Assembly: GCF_000519205.1 (NCBI RefSeq)
Contig: NZ_KI912602.1
Location: 207,127-271,126, forward strand
Reading direction: 5' to 3'
DNA: 64,000 bases
DNA from: Amycolatopsis taiwanensis DSM 45107
GTDB taxonomy: Bacteria; Actinomycetota; Actinomycetes; Mycobacteriales; Pseudonocardiaceae
Part shown: positions 52,926 to 61,788 of the stretch, in pieces
Numbering within the stretch: the stretch's first letter is position 1
How the letters are laid out: every line of letters starts with the position of its first letter
The notes under the pieces: generated by a model
Told to the model about the DNA's origin: nothing
The model's input: the letters and a program-made list of their open reading frames with translations, nothing else
Database searches by the model: none
Made by a program: the position numbers and the translations under genes

Positions 52926-52949
52926 TTGCGTGACAAGCTCTACATGCAA
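52926..52949. promoter_or_regulatory. Half-site pair TTGCGT-n12-ATGCAA before the hydratase gene
   Basis: The pair lies between the RpiR gene stop and the hydratase start. It resembles the ACGCAA...TTGCGT motif at 53991-54008 in the permease promoter. It may be a regulator-binding site shared by both units. Confidence 0.4.
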
Positions 52950-52951
52950 CT

Positions 52952-53872
52952 CTACTTGCCTTGCCGCCGGGCGCGAGGGCGGCGCGGCCGGCTCACCGGT
53001 TCGTTCTCCGCATAGACGTCGAACGAATCCAGCAGTTCCTCGTCCAGCAGCAACTCCGCGCGGCTGCGCGCACCGGTTTCCAACGCCACCGCGGTGGACA
53101 TCGCCTGTACCAACGAGATGAACGACGTCACCGAGCGCAGGAGCGTGACTCCCTCGGTCTCCACGAAGAACGGGAAGTCGGCGGCGGTCGCCAACGGTGA
53201 GGCCGCATCGTCGGTGAGCGCCACCGTGTGCAGTCCATGTTCGCGGGCATAACGGATCGCTCGCACCGTGTCGGCGGTGTACCGGCGGATCGCGATCGCG
53301 ATGAAGACGTCCTGGTCCCGCAGGTCACGCAGTTCGTCGACCAGACCGCCGGAAACGGGCGCGATCAGGCGCACGTCCGGGCGGACCATGTGCAGCAGGT
53401 AGGCCAGCAACTGCGCCACGGGAAGGCATTTGCGCAGACCCATGACGTGCACCCGCGGGGCCGCCGCCAGCAGCCGGACCAGGCGCTGCCACTCTTCGGG
53501 CTCGATCCGCTCGAACGTTCTGGCCAGGTTCTGCTGATCGTGCTCGACCACTCGCGCCAGCAGCCCGCCGGCCGTGCCGTTGCGCTCGGCGCGCTCGAAG
53601 CGGCCGACCAAATGCGCCCGCTCGGCCAGGTGCTCCCGGCACAGCTTGACCAGATCCGGGTAACCACCGAGACCCAGGTTCGTCGCGAAGCGCACGAGAG
53701 AGGACTGATGCACGCCGGCCTCGCGCGCCGTCTCCGCGATGGTGCGAAACGCGGTGGCTTCCGGGTCGGTGAGCAGGAGCCGGGCGACCCGGCGCTGGCC
53801 AGGCGCGAACGAGTCCATCCGTGCCTGAAGCTCGGCACGCAACTCGGCGTAGCTCTGCGGCGGAACGGACAC
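52952..53872 (-). CDS. MurR/RpiR-family regulator
   Basis: 306 residues. N-terminal HTH-6 domain: DSFAPGQRRVARLLLTDPEATAFRTIAETAREAGVHQSSLVRFATNLGLGGYPDLVKLC. C-terminal SIS domain with VHVMGLRKCLPVAQLLAYLLHMV and DVFIAIAIRRYTADTVRAI for a sugar-phosphate or other phosphorylated ligand. The tail is basic (RPRRPRARRQGK). It is divergent from the permease and precedes the hydratase/synthetase genes, so it is the probable regulator of both. Confidence 0.9.
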   Translation of the reverse strand: MSVPPQSYAELRAELQARMDSFAPGQRRVARLLLTDPEATAFRTIAETAREAGVHQSSLVRFATNLGLGGYPDLVKLCREHLAERAHLVGRFERAERNGTAGGLLARVVEHDQQNLARTFERIEPEEWQRLVRLLAAAPRVHVMGLRKCLPVAQLLAYLLHMVRPDVRLIAPVSGGLVDELRDLRDQDVFIAIAIRRYTADTVRAIRYAREHGLHTVALTDDAASPLATAADFPFFVETEGVTLLRSVTSFISLVQAMSTAVALETGARSRAELLLDEELLDSFDVYAENEPVSRPRRPRARRQGK

Positions 53873-53900
53873 CTACGACCTCCTGGCAACCTCACGGCGC

Positions 53901-54008
53901 ACGCAACTGCAGATGCGTGTGCATCCATTCAAGCACTCCAACTGCGCCAACAAACCCTTGACGCTGACCGAGTTGCGCGAGCATGATGTAACGCAATTCA
54001 CGTTGCGT
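53901..54008. promoter_or_regulatory. Divergent promoter with ACGCAA/TTGCGT inverted repeats
   Basis: Perfect inverted repeat ACGCAA-TTCACG-TTGCGT at 53991-54008, and a second partial pair GCACGCAA...TGCGTG at about 53899-53918. A TTGACG (53958-53963) with CATGAT 18 bp later is a plausible permease promoter, so the 53991 site would sit just downstream of the start point. The motif recurs before the hydratase gene. Confidence 0.55.
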
Positions 54009-54050
54009 ATCCGGCAAGGGCCACCGGAACCACACGAGGAAGGAAGGTCC

Positions 54051-55472
54051 ATGCCTGCCAACGTTTCCGCCGGCGGCCGCGCGTCACTGCGAAATGCGTT
54101 GAGTACCCGGCAGCTGACGATGATCGGCCTCGGTGGTGTGATCGGCGCGGGGTTGTTCGTCGGTAGCGGCAAGGTCATCGCCTCCACCGGCCCGGGGATC
54201 GTGTTCGTGTACGCGGCGACCGGAGTCGTGATCGTCCTGGTCATGCAGATGCTCGCCGAACTCGCCGTGGCCAACCCGAACACCGGATCCTTCTCCGCCT
54301 ACGCCAGCAAGGAACTCGGCTCGTGGGCCGGGCTATCCGTGGGCTGGCTCTACGCCTACCACTGGTGCGTCGTCATCGCGTTCGAAGCGATCTCGGGCGC
54401 CGCGATCGCCAACCACCTCGTGCCCGGCATCCCGACCTGGTTGTGGGCACTGGTGTTCATGAGCGCGCTCACCGCGGTCAATCTCGTCGGAGTCGCCTCG
54501 TTCGGCCGGTTCGAGTACTGGTTCGCGCTGATCAAGGTCGTGGCCATCATCGCCTTCATCGCGATCGGCGTGGTCGCGATCCTCGGCCTGCTGCCGCACG
54601 TGTCCTCACCGGGCCTGCACAACCTCACCGGAAACGGTGGCCTGCTGCCCAAGGGCGCCTACCCGATGCTCACCGCGGCGCTGACCGTCTTCTTCTCGTA
54701 CTTCGGCACCGAACTGGTGACCGTCGCCGCGGGTGAGGCGAAGGACCCGGTGACGGCCGTCCGGCGGAGCATGCGCAGCGTGTCCTGGCGGATCCTGGTC
54801 TTCTACATCGGTTCGATCCTGATCGTGGTCACGCTGCTGCCGTGGAACGCGGCGCAGGTGACCCAGAGCCCGTATGCCGCGGTACTCGGCTTCCTCGGGC
54901 TACCCGGGGCGGAGACGGTGATGAACCTCATCGTGCTCACCGCCGTACTGTCCTGTTTGAACTCCGGCCTCTACTCCTCGTCGAGGATGTTGTTCTCGAT
55001 GGCCCAGCGGGGCGAAGCGCCGCGCCTGTTCGGGACCACTCGCGGCACCTCACAGGTGCCCATGCGGGCGGTGCTCGCCGCCGCGGCCGGCGGGTTCTTC
55101 ACGGTGGTCGCCAACTACTTCCTGCCCACCGACGTGGTCTTCAGTTTCCTGCTGAACTCCTCCGGGGGAATCGCCGTCGTCGTCTATCTCTGCATCACGG
55201 CCACGCAGATCGTCAGCCGCCGCCGGCGCGAGCGGGAGGGCACGGTCAACCAGACCGTGCGGATGTGGTTGTTCCCGTATCTTTCGGTACTGGTCCTGGT
55301 GGCGCTCGTGGTGGTGATCGGCGGTATGGCCTTCACCGCGAGCAGCCGCGTGTCGCTGCTGCTCACCCTGACGGTGACGGTGGTGGCCATCGCGGCGGGA
55401 CTGGTCAAGCAGCGCCGCGCTGGTGCGCGGGAAATGCCGGTACAGCCGAGTCTGGAACTGGAAGCGGAGTGA
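54051..55472 (+). CDS. Amino acid permease (APC family, GABA/AAT type)
   Basis: 473 residues from ATG 54051 behind GAGGAAGGAAGG. About 12 hydrophobic helices. Helix 1 carries TMIGLGGVIGAGLFVGSGKVI, the signature of amino-acid transporters of the GabP/CycA type. TGSFSAYASKELGSWAGLSVGWLYAYHWC and FSYFGTELVTVAAGEAKDPVTAVRRSMRSV match the family. It should import an amino acid or related compound under RpiR control. Confidence 0.9.
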   Translation: MPANVSAGGRASLRNALSTRQLTMIGLGGVIGAGLFVGSGKVIASTGPGIVFVYAATGVVIVLVMQMLAELAVANPNTGSFSAYASKELGSWAGLSVGWLYAYHWCVVIAFEAISGAAIANHLVPGIPTWLWALVFMSALTAVNLVGVASFGRFEYWFALIKVVAIIAFIAIGVVAILGLLPHVSSPGLHNLTGNGGLLPKGAYPMLTAALTVFFSYFGTELVTVAAGEAKDPVTAVRRSMRSVSWRILVFYIGSILIVVTLLPWNAAQVTQSPYAAVLGFLGLPGAETVMNLIVLTAVLSCLNSGLYSSSRMLFSMAQRGEAPRLFGTTRGTSQVPMRAVLAAAAGGFFTVVANYFLPTDVVFSFLLNSSGGIAVVVYLCITATQIVSRRRREREGTVNQTVRMWLFPYLSVLVLVALVVVIGGMAFTASSRVSLLLTLTVTVVAIAAGLVKQRRAGAREMPVQPSLELEAE

Positions 55473-55476
55473 GGCT

Positions 55477-55869
55477 TCACTCGCCGATCAACACCTGCTC
55501 CAACCTGGTGCTGGTCACTTCCTCCACCGGCACCCAGATCCGGTGAACTCCACGCTCCACTGTGGACAGCCCTAGCCGGTGCGCCACCGGCAACTGGCCG
55601 CCCACGTATTCCAGCAACACCCGATTCGAGTCATCGCGAGACACAACGTGGAAGGGCTCTTCCCGCCAAGAGCACGCCTCCACGACATAGGAGAGCCGAT
55701 CGACCTCGCCCGCCGGTACGCCCCGGACCCACCGGCCCGGGGCGAGTTCGCCGAAGCCGTCTGCCCGGTCTGATCGGTACAGCCGTATGGTCAGCCGGCC
55801 GTCCTCCAGGGCGGGGCTGGCTTCGAACTCCTGGCCGCGCCACCACGCCACATACCCGTTGGTCGTCAC
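55477..55869 (-). CDS. Hypothetical protein coupled to the SseB-like gene
   Basis: 130 residues from GTG 55869, which overlaps the SseB-like stop as GTGA. Not recognised. Segments: GYVAWWRGQEFEASPALEDGRLTIRLYRS, WVRGVPAGEVDRLSYVVEACSW, LLEYVGGQLPVAHRLGLSTVERGVHRIWVPVEEV. Predicted beta-rich and soluble, with no signal peptide. Its coupling to the SseB-like gene and the ESX locus suggests a secretion-linked or immunity role. Confidence 0.6.
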   Translation of the reverse strand: MTTNGYVAWWRGQEFEASPALEDGRLTIRLYRSDRADGFGELAPGRWVRGVPAGEVDRLSYVVEACSWREEPFHVVSRDDSNRVLLEYVGGQLPVAHRLGLSTVERGVHRIWVPVEEVTSTRLEQVLIGE

Positions 55870-56810
55870 ATCCTCTCCCCCAGCGAGTCCGGCAGGAAGT
55901 CCGGATCCCATAACCAGGACCGTCGATCGGCGTCGTAGTAGGCGGCTCGCGACTCGACCTCCGGCCCGTCCGTGGTCAACTGAACAAGTTCCGAGCCGTG
56001 TGGCAGGCGCAGCCCGTGTACCTGGTACAGCTGCACCGCCGGCTCGACGTCGTCCAGGAAACCGGTGCCGCGGAAGTGCGGTTCGTCGACGGCCCAGCCG
56101 CGCGCGGCGGTCATCTGCTCGACGTCCGGGCCGCCGAACGGGATCCGGTACAGCGCCGCGCCCACCGCGAGCCAGCGCAGCGCGTAGACCGTGGTCGAGT
56201 CCTCGGCGATGTTCGGGTTGAGCCGCGACAGCCGCAAACCCTTTACCAGCAACGGAACCGTGTCGAAATGCGCGATCTCATCCTCGGCCAGCACGTAACC
56301 CGAGACCAGACTTTCGTTGGCCGTCAACATATCCACGGCCTGCCGCAGCGAGAGGAACTTGCGCAGCACCGTGGCCGCGACCGGCTCCGAGGCGCTGCCG
56401 GGGTGCTCGAGAGCGTCGTCAACGAGCCGGCTGGCCATCCTGATCAAGTCCGCGGCGGCGATCCGGCTCACCAGCGGCGTGAGCGGATCGAGCAGCATCG
56501 GGCATCGCATGTCCGGCCATGCCGCGATGAGATCGCGCAACGCTGTCACCCGGTGGTACCGCACTTCGCCGTTCGTGCCGGTGAACAGCGCCTCCGGGGA
56601 GGTGAACACCGGAAGGCAAGGACCTTCGCCGACGGTGGCGTACCACCAGGACACCGGCTCCTGCCCCGTGCCGGCGGCGTCCGTGACCGGCAGGACGACC
56701 TCGGCCGAGAGGAGCAGCCGCAGAAACGCCGCGGTGTCGTCGGTGCGTAGCGCTCGGTCCAACCCGATTTCCAGTTCGTTGGCCGGAGTCCAGCTCGCCT
56801 GACCGGTCAT
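55866..56810 (-). CDS. SseB-domain protein in the ESX locus
   Basis: 314 residues from ATG 56810 behind GGAGG. The N-terminal half follows the SseB pattern (ALRTDDTAAFLRLLLSAEVVLPVTD, LPVFTSPEALFTGTNGEVRYHRVTALRDLIAAWPDMRCPMLLDPLTPL). SseB-like domains occur with type VII secretion genes in actinobacteria. The C-terminal half is unassigned. The preceding micro-ORF stop overlaps its start (ATGA). It is followed by a coupled small gene. Confidence 0.75.
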   Translation of the reverse strand: MTGQASWTPANELEIGLDRALRTDDTAAFLRLLLSAEVVLPVTDAAGTGQEPVSWWYATVGEGPCLPVFTSPEALFTGTNGEVRYHRVTALRDLIAAWPDMRCPMLLDPLTPLVSRIAAADLIRMASRLVDDALEHPGSASEPVAATVLRKFLSLRQAVDMLTANESLVSGYVLAEDEIAHFDTVPLLVKGLRLSRLNPNIAEDSTTVYALRWLAVGAALYRIPFGGPDVEQMTAARGWAVDEPHFRGTGFLDDVEPAVQLYQVHGLRLPHGSELVQLTTDGPEVESRAAYYDADRRSWLWDPDFLPDSLGERM

Positions 56811-56913
56811 GCTTGTTCCTCCGCGAGTCCGCGCGCGACCGCGATCGTGTCGGCGGGGCGCTCCATGAGGAAGCAAGTCACGTTCTCGATTACGGCGCCC
56901 CGCCGCCCCGATA
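56811..56913 (-). repeat. Copy B of the dispersed element with micro-ORF
   Basis: Reverse complement aligns with 646-747 without gaps. The minus-strand micro-ORF runs from ATG 56866 to the TGA at 56807-56809 and encodes 19 residues beginning MERPADTIAVARGLA. Its stop overlaps the ATG of the SseB-like gene, so here it could act as a translationally coupled leader. Copy A has no such overlap. Confidence 0.7.
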
Positions 56914-56918
56914 AGGGG

Positions 56919-56968
56919 GTCTGGGGGCTTGCCCCCAGTCGGGGGTGTGGGGGCGGAGCCCCCACAAG
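56919..56968. repeat. GC-rich intergenic palindromic element, copy 2
   Basis: Contains the perfect stem TGTGGGGGC-GGA-GCCCCCACA and a second stem around GGGGGCTTGCCCCC. Closely matches 10036-10082. It lies between the BTAD gene stop and the SseB-like start, where it may terminate or attenuate transcription. Confidence 0.7.
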
Positions 56969-57030
56969 ACACGGGACAAAGGCGCGCGCGTGGTGGTCAC
57001 CGTGATTGCCGCGACTTGATACAAGAGGTC

Positions 57031-59241
57031 TCATGACAGGGCCAGCCCCGGGCCGCCGCCCGCGACCCTGGCGAGCAGCCGTTCGGTTTCCGGTTCCAGG
57101 CAGTCACCGCAGTCGGGTGCGGTCAAGGCGGCCCGCGCCTGCTCGACGGTTCCCCGCAGTGCGCCCGGGTTGTGCTCCTCCTGGAACAGCAACAAACTGC
57201 GCCACAACGGTTCGCAGAACGGAAGCGCGGTCAACCCCTGGCGCAGGACCCATTCCACGCCGGGCGGATCGCCCGCGCGGTCGGCGAGTTCCGCCGCCCT
57301 GCGGACCGTCGCGACGATGGTGTGGGACAACCGATCCGACAGTGGTTCGAGCCATTGCGAATGGGACACCTCACCGCGGATCAGCGCCAGCGCACTGAGC
57401 AGGCGGGCCCGCTCGTTGCCGGGATCGGTACCGGCGATCAGCTCGTCGAAAAGCTCGTAGTCGACCCGAACGCCGTCGTGCAGCCGCCAGCCGTCCTCGG
57501 TCTCCCGTAGCCGCGGACGGCCGTTCTCGTCCGCGCCCAGCCAGGCGTTCAGACTTCGCAGGGTGGCGGTGAGTTCGTGCTCGTCTCGCACCGAATCGCG
57601 CAAGGCCGCACTCGTAAACCCGTTGTCCCGCAGCGCCGCGGCCGCAGTGAGTTCGGTGAGCAGCGGCTTCCGGGCGGTGATCACCGGTCCCGGGGCCAGC
57701 ACCTCGACCGGGCCCAGCACGCGGACCTCGATCGGAGCGGGCCACAACCGGTTGCGTTCGGCGTCGGACACCACCGGGGCACGCAGGGCGCGGATCGTTT
57801 CGCGCCACTCATCGGGTACGCGGCTGGACCGGGAACCGTTGGGCGCCAAGGGTGCCGGCGACGCAGACGGCGACGCGGCACGAGCAGGACGGGCAACGCC
57901 CACCGCGACCGCCGGTGGCGGCACGGGCGCGGCCGGAGCGGCACGAACCACGCCGTAGTCCCCGCTACTGGCCGCGGGCGGCGGCGCCGCGCGAACCACG
58001 GTGTCCTCCCTGCGACCGGCCGCAGGTGGCGGCGCCGCGCGGACCACGCCGTCATCTGCGCCTACTGCCGCCGGTGGTGGCGCCGCCGGACGTAGGACCG
58101 GCTGCACCGCATGCCCGGGCACGGGCGGCGGCGTGGGCACAGCTTGGGCACGGACCGAGCGGCTCGGGTCGGGGATCTCGATGATGTCGATTTCGCGGTA
58201 ACCGGCATCCCTTCGCAGCATGCGCAACTGCCGCTGACAGGACTCGACAACGCCGCTCAGCGGCCTCAAACGCAGACCGAGCGACTCCAGCGCCACCTCA
58301 CCATCCGCCGTGGCTTCGATGTTCCAGCGCGCGAAGGACGTGTCTCCAAGGCAGATCACGACGACCGGGCTGTGCGCGTCGGAAGCGAGCCGCATGGCGC
58401 GATCGACCTCGTCCGGTGCCGGTGGCTCGGCCAGCAGCAGCACCTGGGGCCGGAGGTCCACGCGGCCGCCGGCATGGTGCCGGCCGGTGGCCAGGTTGGC
58501 GGCGTCGGCCTCACCGAGCACGAGACTCGACCGCCCGGCCACCCGTTCCGCGCGGTCGAGCGCCTCGGTCAGCGAACTTGTGTGCTGGATCCGTTTCTGG
58601 TCGGGCACGCACACCGGCTCGTCGAAACCGATCATGGTGATCCCGGCCTGCGTCGACCACGGGCTGGTCGCCAGTTCGAAGGCCAGCGCGTTGATCAGGC
58701 GGCCGGCCTGGCGCGGCTCGCCGGTCACCGCGATGATCCCGGGCGCCTGTTCCAGGTCCACCAGCACCGACCAGCCGTGCGACGTCCCGAGCGTCACCAG
58801 GGCGGGAAACGCGGTGGCGTCCGGCCGCCACTGTCCGAGCTCCGCGAGGTGCAGCACCCAGGACCGCCCGTCGTCCGCCGATCCGTCGACCCGCCACGGA
58901 AGCACCGGCAGCTCCGGGACCGGCCGCTCGAAGTGGACCACGATCCCGTCGGGCGCCACGAACACCGTGTGGAGATCCGGCAGGGGAAGACCACCGGTGA
59001 TCCGGCCGCGGACGAGTTGCCCGAGCGCCGCGGAAAGGAACGACGCGAGCCGGGTGTCCCGGGAGAGGTGGACGGTGTCACCCGGCACACTCCGGGTGGC
59101 TACCCGGGACCGGTGTCGCCACACGGCGCCGGTCACGGCCGCCGACCCTCCTAACAGGACACTGCCGCCGAGGGCCCACAGGGCACCCGCGGGCATCCCG
59201 AGCACGCCGCCCGCAAGGATCAATGATGCCTGGGCCGCCAC
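57031..59241 (-). CDS. Membrane-anchored BTAD (SARP-type) protein of the ESX locus
   Basis: 736 residues from GTG 59241 behind GGGAGGCG. One or two N-terminal membrane segments (about 3-36) are followed by a Rossmann-like region with WVLHLAELGQW and VTGEPRQAGRLINALAFEL. The middle, about residues 370-450, is Pro/Ala-rich with repeated VVRAAPPPAA. From about residue 510 comes a winged helix (EVRVLGPVEVLAPGPVITARKPLLTELTAAAAL) followed by a BTAD helical region (VDYELFDELIAG, EWVLRQGLTALPFCEPLWRSLLLFQEEH). The same type accompanies type VII secretion genes in actinobacteria. It may sense the secretion apparatus and regulate; DNA binding from a membrane protein is unproven. Confidence 0.8.
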   Translation of the reverse strand: MAAQASLILAGGVLGMPAGALWALGGSVLLGGSAAVTGAVWRHRSRVATRSVPGDTVHLSRDTRLASFLSAALGQLVRGRITGGLPLPDLHTVFVAPDGIVVHFERPVPELPVLPWRVDGSADDGRSWVLHLAELGQWRPDATAFPALVTLGTSHGWSVLVDLEQAPGIIAVTGEPRQAGRLINALAFELATSPWSTQAGITMIGFDEPVCVPDQKRIQHTSSLTEALDRAERVAGRSSLVLGEADAANLATGRHHAGGRVDLRPQVLLLAEPPAPDEVDRAMRLASDAHSPVVVICLGDTSFARWNIEATADGEVALESLGLRLRPLSGVVESCQRQLRMLRRDAGYREIDIIEIPDPSRSVRAQAVPTPPPVPGHAVQPVLRPAAPPPAAVGADDGVVRAAPPPAAGRREDTVVRAAPPPAASSGDYGVVRAAPAAPVPPPAVAVGVARPARAASPSASPAPLAPNGSRSSRVPDEWRETIRALRAPVVSDAERNRLWPAPIEVRVLGPVEVLAPGPVITARKPLLTELTAAAALRDNGFTSAALRDSVRDEHELTATLRSLNAWLGADENGRPRLRETEDGWRLHDGVRVDYELFDELIAGTDPGNERARLLSALALIRGEVSHSQWLEPLSDRLSHTIVATVRRAAELADRAGDPPGVEWVLRQGLTALPFCEPLWRSLLLFQEEHNPGALRGTVEQARAALTAPDCGDCLEPETERLLARVAGGGPGLALS

Positions 59242-59454
59242 CTACGCCTCCCGTAGTCCGCATGCACCGCGCGGTGCTCGAGACCGAACAGGCCGGTGAC
59301 GGCGACAAGCGGCGGCCCAGGCCGAAGTACGTCACCGGCAGGCGCCAGTATAGGCCCTCGTCATCGTTTTGGTCTCGGTTCCTCCGCCATGGACATCGCC
59401 GGTAAGGTGCGCTGTACTAGGTCAGCGCCGGTATTCATCGACCCCATCGGAACA

Positions 59455-61116
59455 ATGGCACGCAATATTCTGGTCTCGACCACGCAGCGGGGTGCCTACC
59501 CCACCATCGAGGACGCACTCCGCGCCGTCGACGCGGAGGCGGTGATCACCGTGGCTCCGGGCGAATATCCCGCGACGCTCACCATCCACGGGGGAAAGAT
59601 CACCATCCGGGCCGCCGACGGACCGGGCACCGTCGTGCTGGACAACAGATCGACGGAGCACGCACTGCTCAGGACCGACGGGACCACACTGGTGCTCACC
59701 GATCTGACGCTTCGCTCCGCCGGGCCGGTGGTCGTGCTCGAAGAAAGCACGCTGACGATGGACCGGTGCGAGCTGGAAGGCGGCCTCGGCGCCGGGTTGG
59801 CCGCGCTGGACGGCAGCCGGGTCGAAGTCCAGCGGTCGCGGTTCATCGGTGGCACCAACGCCCTGGTCTTCGACGATTCCGGTGGCAACGTGGTCAACAC
59901 GGAAGTGCGGGACGCGGCCGACGACGGGATCATCGTGCGGGTGGGCGGAAATCCGGAAATCCGCAACTCGACCGTCCGCGGCTGCGGGCACCGGGGCATT
60001 TACGTCTACCAGTCCGGTCGCCCCACGATCGAGGGGTGCGAGGTCTCGCAGACCACCGACACCGGCATTTCGGTCGTCGGGAGCGCCCCGACGATCCGCA
60101 ACTGCAGCATCCGCGACACACAGGGACCGGGCATCGCGATCTCGGCGGGCAGCCAGGGCAGTGTCGAAGGCTGCACGACGGCGAACACCGGGGAGCCCGC
60201 GATCGACGTGGCCGAGGGTGCGACCACGCGGATCATCGCCGGTCAGCAGGGCCCCGGCCACGCCGCCGGAGTACGGGAAGAACCGTCCGAACAGGACTCC
60301 GGCCGGGTGGAATCACTGCTCGGCGAGCTCGACGAGATGGTCGGCCTGGCCGGGGTCAAGGAGGAAGTCCGCTCGGTGATCGACGAGATCCAGGTCAACG
60401 AGTGGCGCCGGGCCGCCGGGCTCGGCACCGGCGCCGTGAGCTACCACCTGATCTTCGCCGGCGCTCCGGGCACCGGAAAGACGAGCGTGGCCCGGATCTA
60501 CGGCAAGCTCCTCGCCGCACTGGGCGTGCTGCGCCGGGGCCGGTTCCGGGAGGTCTCGCGGCGCGACATGGTGGGCCAGTACATCGGGCACACCGCGGAG
60601 AAGACCGCCGCACTGATCAGCGAAGCGCTCGGCGGCGTGCTGTTCATCGACGAGGCCTACACCTTGTCGCGGGCGGCTGGGGCCGGTGGCAACGACTTCG
60701 GGCAGGAAGCCATCGACATGCTGGTGAAGATGATGGAGGACCACCGGCACGAACTGGTCGTCGTGGTTGCCGGGTACACCAAGGAGATGAGCGAGTTCCT
60801 GGACGCCAATCCAGGGCTGGCGTCCCGGTTCAACAAGACGATCGAGTTCGAGAACTACGACTCGCCCGAGCTGGTGCTGATCATGCGGCGGATGGCCGCG
60901 ACCGACGACTACACCCTGGGCGAGGATGTCGAGGCCGCGCTGCACGAGTGGTTCGCGAAGATCGACCGTGGGCCGAACTTCGGCAACGCGCGCGAGGCCC
61001 GGAAGTTGTTCGAAGCGATGCGTAAGGCCCAGTCACAGCGCCTGCGCGGCCTCGGCCGGATGCCCACCGTCGACGAGCTTCGCACCCTCGTCGTCGCCGA
61101 CGTCCCGGCGCTCTGA
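59455..61116 (+). CDS. EccA-type AAA ATPase fused to a parallel beta-helix domain
   Basis: 553 residues from ATG 59455. Residues 1-265 form a right-handed parallel beta-helix of the NosD/pectate-lyase type, with repeated turns such as NPEIRNSTVRGCGHRGIYVYQSGRPTIEGCEV. From about 285 a CbxX/CfxQ-type AAA domain follows, with Walker A GAPGTGKTS (336-344), VGQYIGHTAEKT and Walker B VLFIDEAYTL (395-404). Arg-finger region PGLASRFNKTIEFENY. The C-terminal part matches EccA of ESX systems, where the N-terminus is normally a TPR-like module. It lies between the BTAD gene and the WXG100 genes. Confidence 0.9.
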   Translation: MARNILVSTTQRGAYPTIEDALRAVDAEAVITVAPGEYPATLTIHGGKITIRAADGPGTVVLDNRSTEHALLRTDGTTLVLTDLTLRSAGPVVVLEESTLTMDRCELEGGLGAGLAALDGSRVEVQRSRFIGGTNALVFDDSGGNVVNTEVRDAADDGIIVRVGGNPEIRNSTVRGCGHRGIYVYQSGRPTIEGCEVSQTTDTGISVVGSAPTIRNCSIRDTQGPGIAISAGSQGSVEGCTTANTGEPAIDVAEGATTRIIAGQQGPGHAAGVREEPSEQDSGRVESLLGELDEMVGLAGVKEEVRSVIDEIQVNEWRRAAGLGTGAVSYHLIFAGAPGTGKTSVARIYGKLLAALGVLRRGRFREVSRRDMVGQYIGHTAEKTAALISEALGGVLFIDEAYTLSRAAGAGGNDFGQEAIDMLVKMMEDHRHELVVVVAGYTKEMSEFLDANPGLASRFNKTIEFENYDSPELVLIMRRMAATDDYTLGEDVEAALHEWFAKIDRGPNFGNAREARKLFEAMRKAQSQRLRGLGRMPTVDELRTLVVADVPAL

Positions 61117-61119
61117 GCT

Positions 61120-61788
61120 TTACCGCCGGGCCTCGACGGGCACCGGCGGCTTGGGCACGTCGAGGTTCTCCGCCGCGAGCCGGCGACCCCACGTGACGCG
61201 GCCGTCCCGGGGAATGTCCACCCGCCACTGGTAGACGTCGCACCGCCACCGCGCACCGAGTAGCGGGTTGTGGACGGTCGCGGAAAAGAACGTCAGTGCC
61301 ACGCCGACGGCGGTCTCGTCCTGCCGGAGCGGCTCGACCGGCGGTCCATCGGTGATCCCGAATTGCGCACGGAGTTGGCCGGCGTCGAGCAGCAGTTCGC
61401 GCCGGGCCGTGCTCCACGGGTGGTAGGCGACGAGAACCTGGGCGTAGGCCATCGGATCGAGGTCGACGGACACACGCTGGGCCAGTTCGACCGCGACGGC
61501 CTCGTCGTTGAGGTGATATCGACGCGCGTCCGTGGTCACGACGATCGCATCGGTTTCCCGTTCGCCACTTGCGAATACGTCCTCACGTTCCAGCACGGCG
61601 AGCCCGTCGACCCACGGTGCACGGCCGATGAGCAGGAACTCCGGGTCGTCGCGGATCGTCAGCAGCCGGCCATCGGTCTGTACCGCGACACCCACCGAAT
61701 CCGGCCAGGTGTGGACGGTCCGGACCACCTCGTCGTCGTCCAGAACGTGATGCTTGAACAGTTCCAACAGAATCTCGTTGTTGAGCAC
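61120..61788 (-). CDS. Hypothetical protein of the ESX locus
   Basis: 222 residues from GTG 61788 behind GGAGA. Not recognised; no membrane segment or signal peptide. Alpha/beta with segments EVVRTVHTWPDSVGVAVQTDGRLLTIRDDPEFLLIGRAPWVDGL and YAQVLVAYHPWSTARRELLLDAGQLRAQFG. Its size and position between the ATPase and WXG100 genes would suit an EspG-type substrate chaperone, but the sequence does not show a clear EspG pattern. Convergent with the ATPase gene, 3 bp apart. The start could also be upstream. Confidence 0.6.
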   Translation of the reverse strand: MLNNEILLELFKHHVLDDDEVVRTVHTWPDSVGVAVQTDGRLLTIRDDPEFLLIGRAPWVDGLAVLEREDVFASGERETDAIVVTTDARRYHLNDEAVAVELAQRVSVDLDPMAYAQVLVAYHPWSTARRELLLDAGQLRAQFGITDGPPVEPLRQDETAVGVALTFFSATVHNPLLGARWRCDVYQWRVDIPRDGRVTWGRRLAAENLDVPKPPVPVEARR

